Assembly (NCBI GenBank): GCA_002452815.1
Contig: DKFM01000018.1
Location: 127,122 to 191,121 of the forward strand
Source of the DNA: Rhodobacteraceae bacterium UBA6796
GTDB taxonomy: Bacteria; Pseudomonadota; Alphaproteobacteria; Rhodobacterales; Rhodobacteraceae
Direction: 5' to 3'
Length of the DNA: 64,000 nucleotides
Position numbers and translations under genes: made by a program. The notes under the pieces are model-generated. The model saw nothing but the letters and a program-made list of their open reading frames with translations, was not told the DNA's origin and searched no databases. Below, in pieces: positions 63,742-64,000 of the stretch; the first letter of the stretch is position 1; each line of letters starts with the position of its first letter.

Positions 63742-64000
63742 CGATCCAACTCCGATTTATCCATTCCTCTTTCAACGGCCCCTTCATAGCAGGGGGCGCG
63801 CATTTTGTCGCAAAAAGCCGAGGCCCTGAACACGACAATTGAGGCCGCGCGTCACCTGCCAAAAATTGTCGGGCGTATCGGAGTCGTTTCTGGCCTTGCC
63901 GCGATTGAGTTCCCCAGCGGATCGCTGGTGCACTCGGCCTGAGCTCGAGAGCTGTTTAATTCCACAGCCCCCGCGAGTGTCAACGGCGGAGTAAAATTGG
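63742..64000. other. Right-hand tail with no clear gene
   Basis: About 260 bases. A possible TTG-started 44-codon frame (63808-63942, ending VSGLAAIEFPSGSLVHSA) is seen but is too weak to annotate. No tRNA repeat or insertion-sequence end is visible before the edge. Confidence 0.35.

Overview
The window is GC-rich, densely packed alphaproteobacterial chromosome, most like Rhodobacteraceae. Supporting signs are an imuA-imuB-dnaE2 mutagenesis cassette, an IscR with only one cysteine in its cluster-binding segment, suf genes interleaved with small membrane-protein genes, two DUF1127 genes, a GTTC-N7-GTTC (LexA-type) sequence and several paralogous Hint-domain proteins. No species call is possible from sequence alone.

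Layout. 1-3.3 kb: imuA, imuB and the start of dnaE2 on the minus strand, running off the left edge. 3.5-4.6 kb: a broken AraC gene and a lower-GC non-coding stretch. 4.6-12.2 kb: three genes in a row for secreted-type proteins ending in the same hedgehog/intein-like (Hint) domain; two carry long RTX calcium-binding repeat arrays and one has no repeats. A small orphan gene follows. 12.2-14.5 kb: a DUF1127 gene divergent from a MocR-type regulator, which is coupled to an aldehyde-dehydrogenase-like fragment. 14.6-17.4 kb: polyamine-type ABC transporter without a binding protein. 17.5-21.5 kb: typA, an SMR exporter and two YitT-family paralogues around a small membrane protein. 21.6-25.5 kb: a second DUF1127 gene, icd, and a run of minus-strand genes (membrane protein, HD phosphohydrolase, small protein, alpha/beta hydrolase).

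25.7-34.6 kb is the iron-sulfur cluster assembly locus (iscR, a short class-I cysteine desulfurase, sufB, two accessory genes, sufC, sufD, two Yip1-type membrane genes, sufS), ending at tRNA-Arg(CCG). 35-38.6 kb: a flavin-dependent demethylase-like oxidoreductase divergent from a TetR regulator and a ProC-like reductase, with a palindromic operator between them; this suggests N-methylated proline or similar amine use. 38.8-41.6 kb: a P-type ATPase. 41.6-48.1 kb: a cobalamin riboswitch-controlled btuB-F-C-D-cbiZ operon ending in an unrecognised gene. 48.3-49.8 kb: DUF1007 plus a nickel/cobalt exporter.

49.8-54.8 kb: an aromatic-amine-dehydrogenase-type TTQ enzyme operon (heavy chain, MauE-like, MauD-like, light chain, two c-type cytochromes) divergent from an AraC regulator. 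No mauG is in the window. 54.9-57.7 kb: DUF4105 protein, zinc metallopeptidase and gltX. 57.9-62.4 kb: tandem glycine riboswitch followed by gcvT-gcvH-gcvP. 62.5-64 kb: a small protein, trxC, tRNA-Ala(CGC), then a lower-GC tail with a small membrane protein.

The most unusual parts are the RTX/Hint trio, the TTQ amine dehydrogenase operon, the unrecognised gene inside the B12 operon, and a short dispersed intergenic repeat found at five places.
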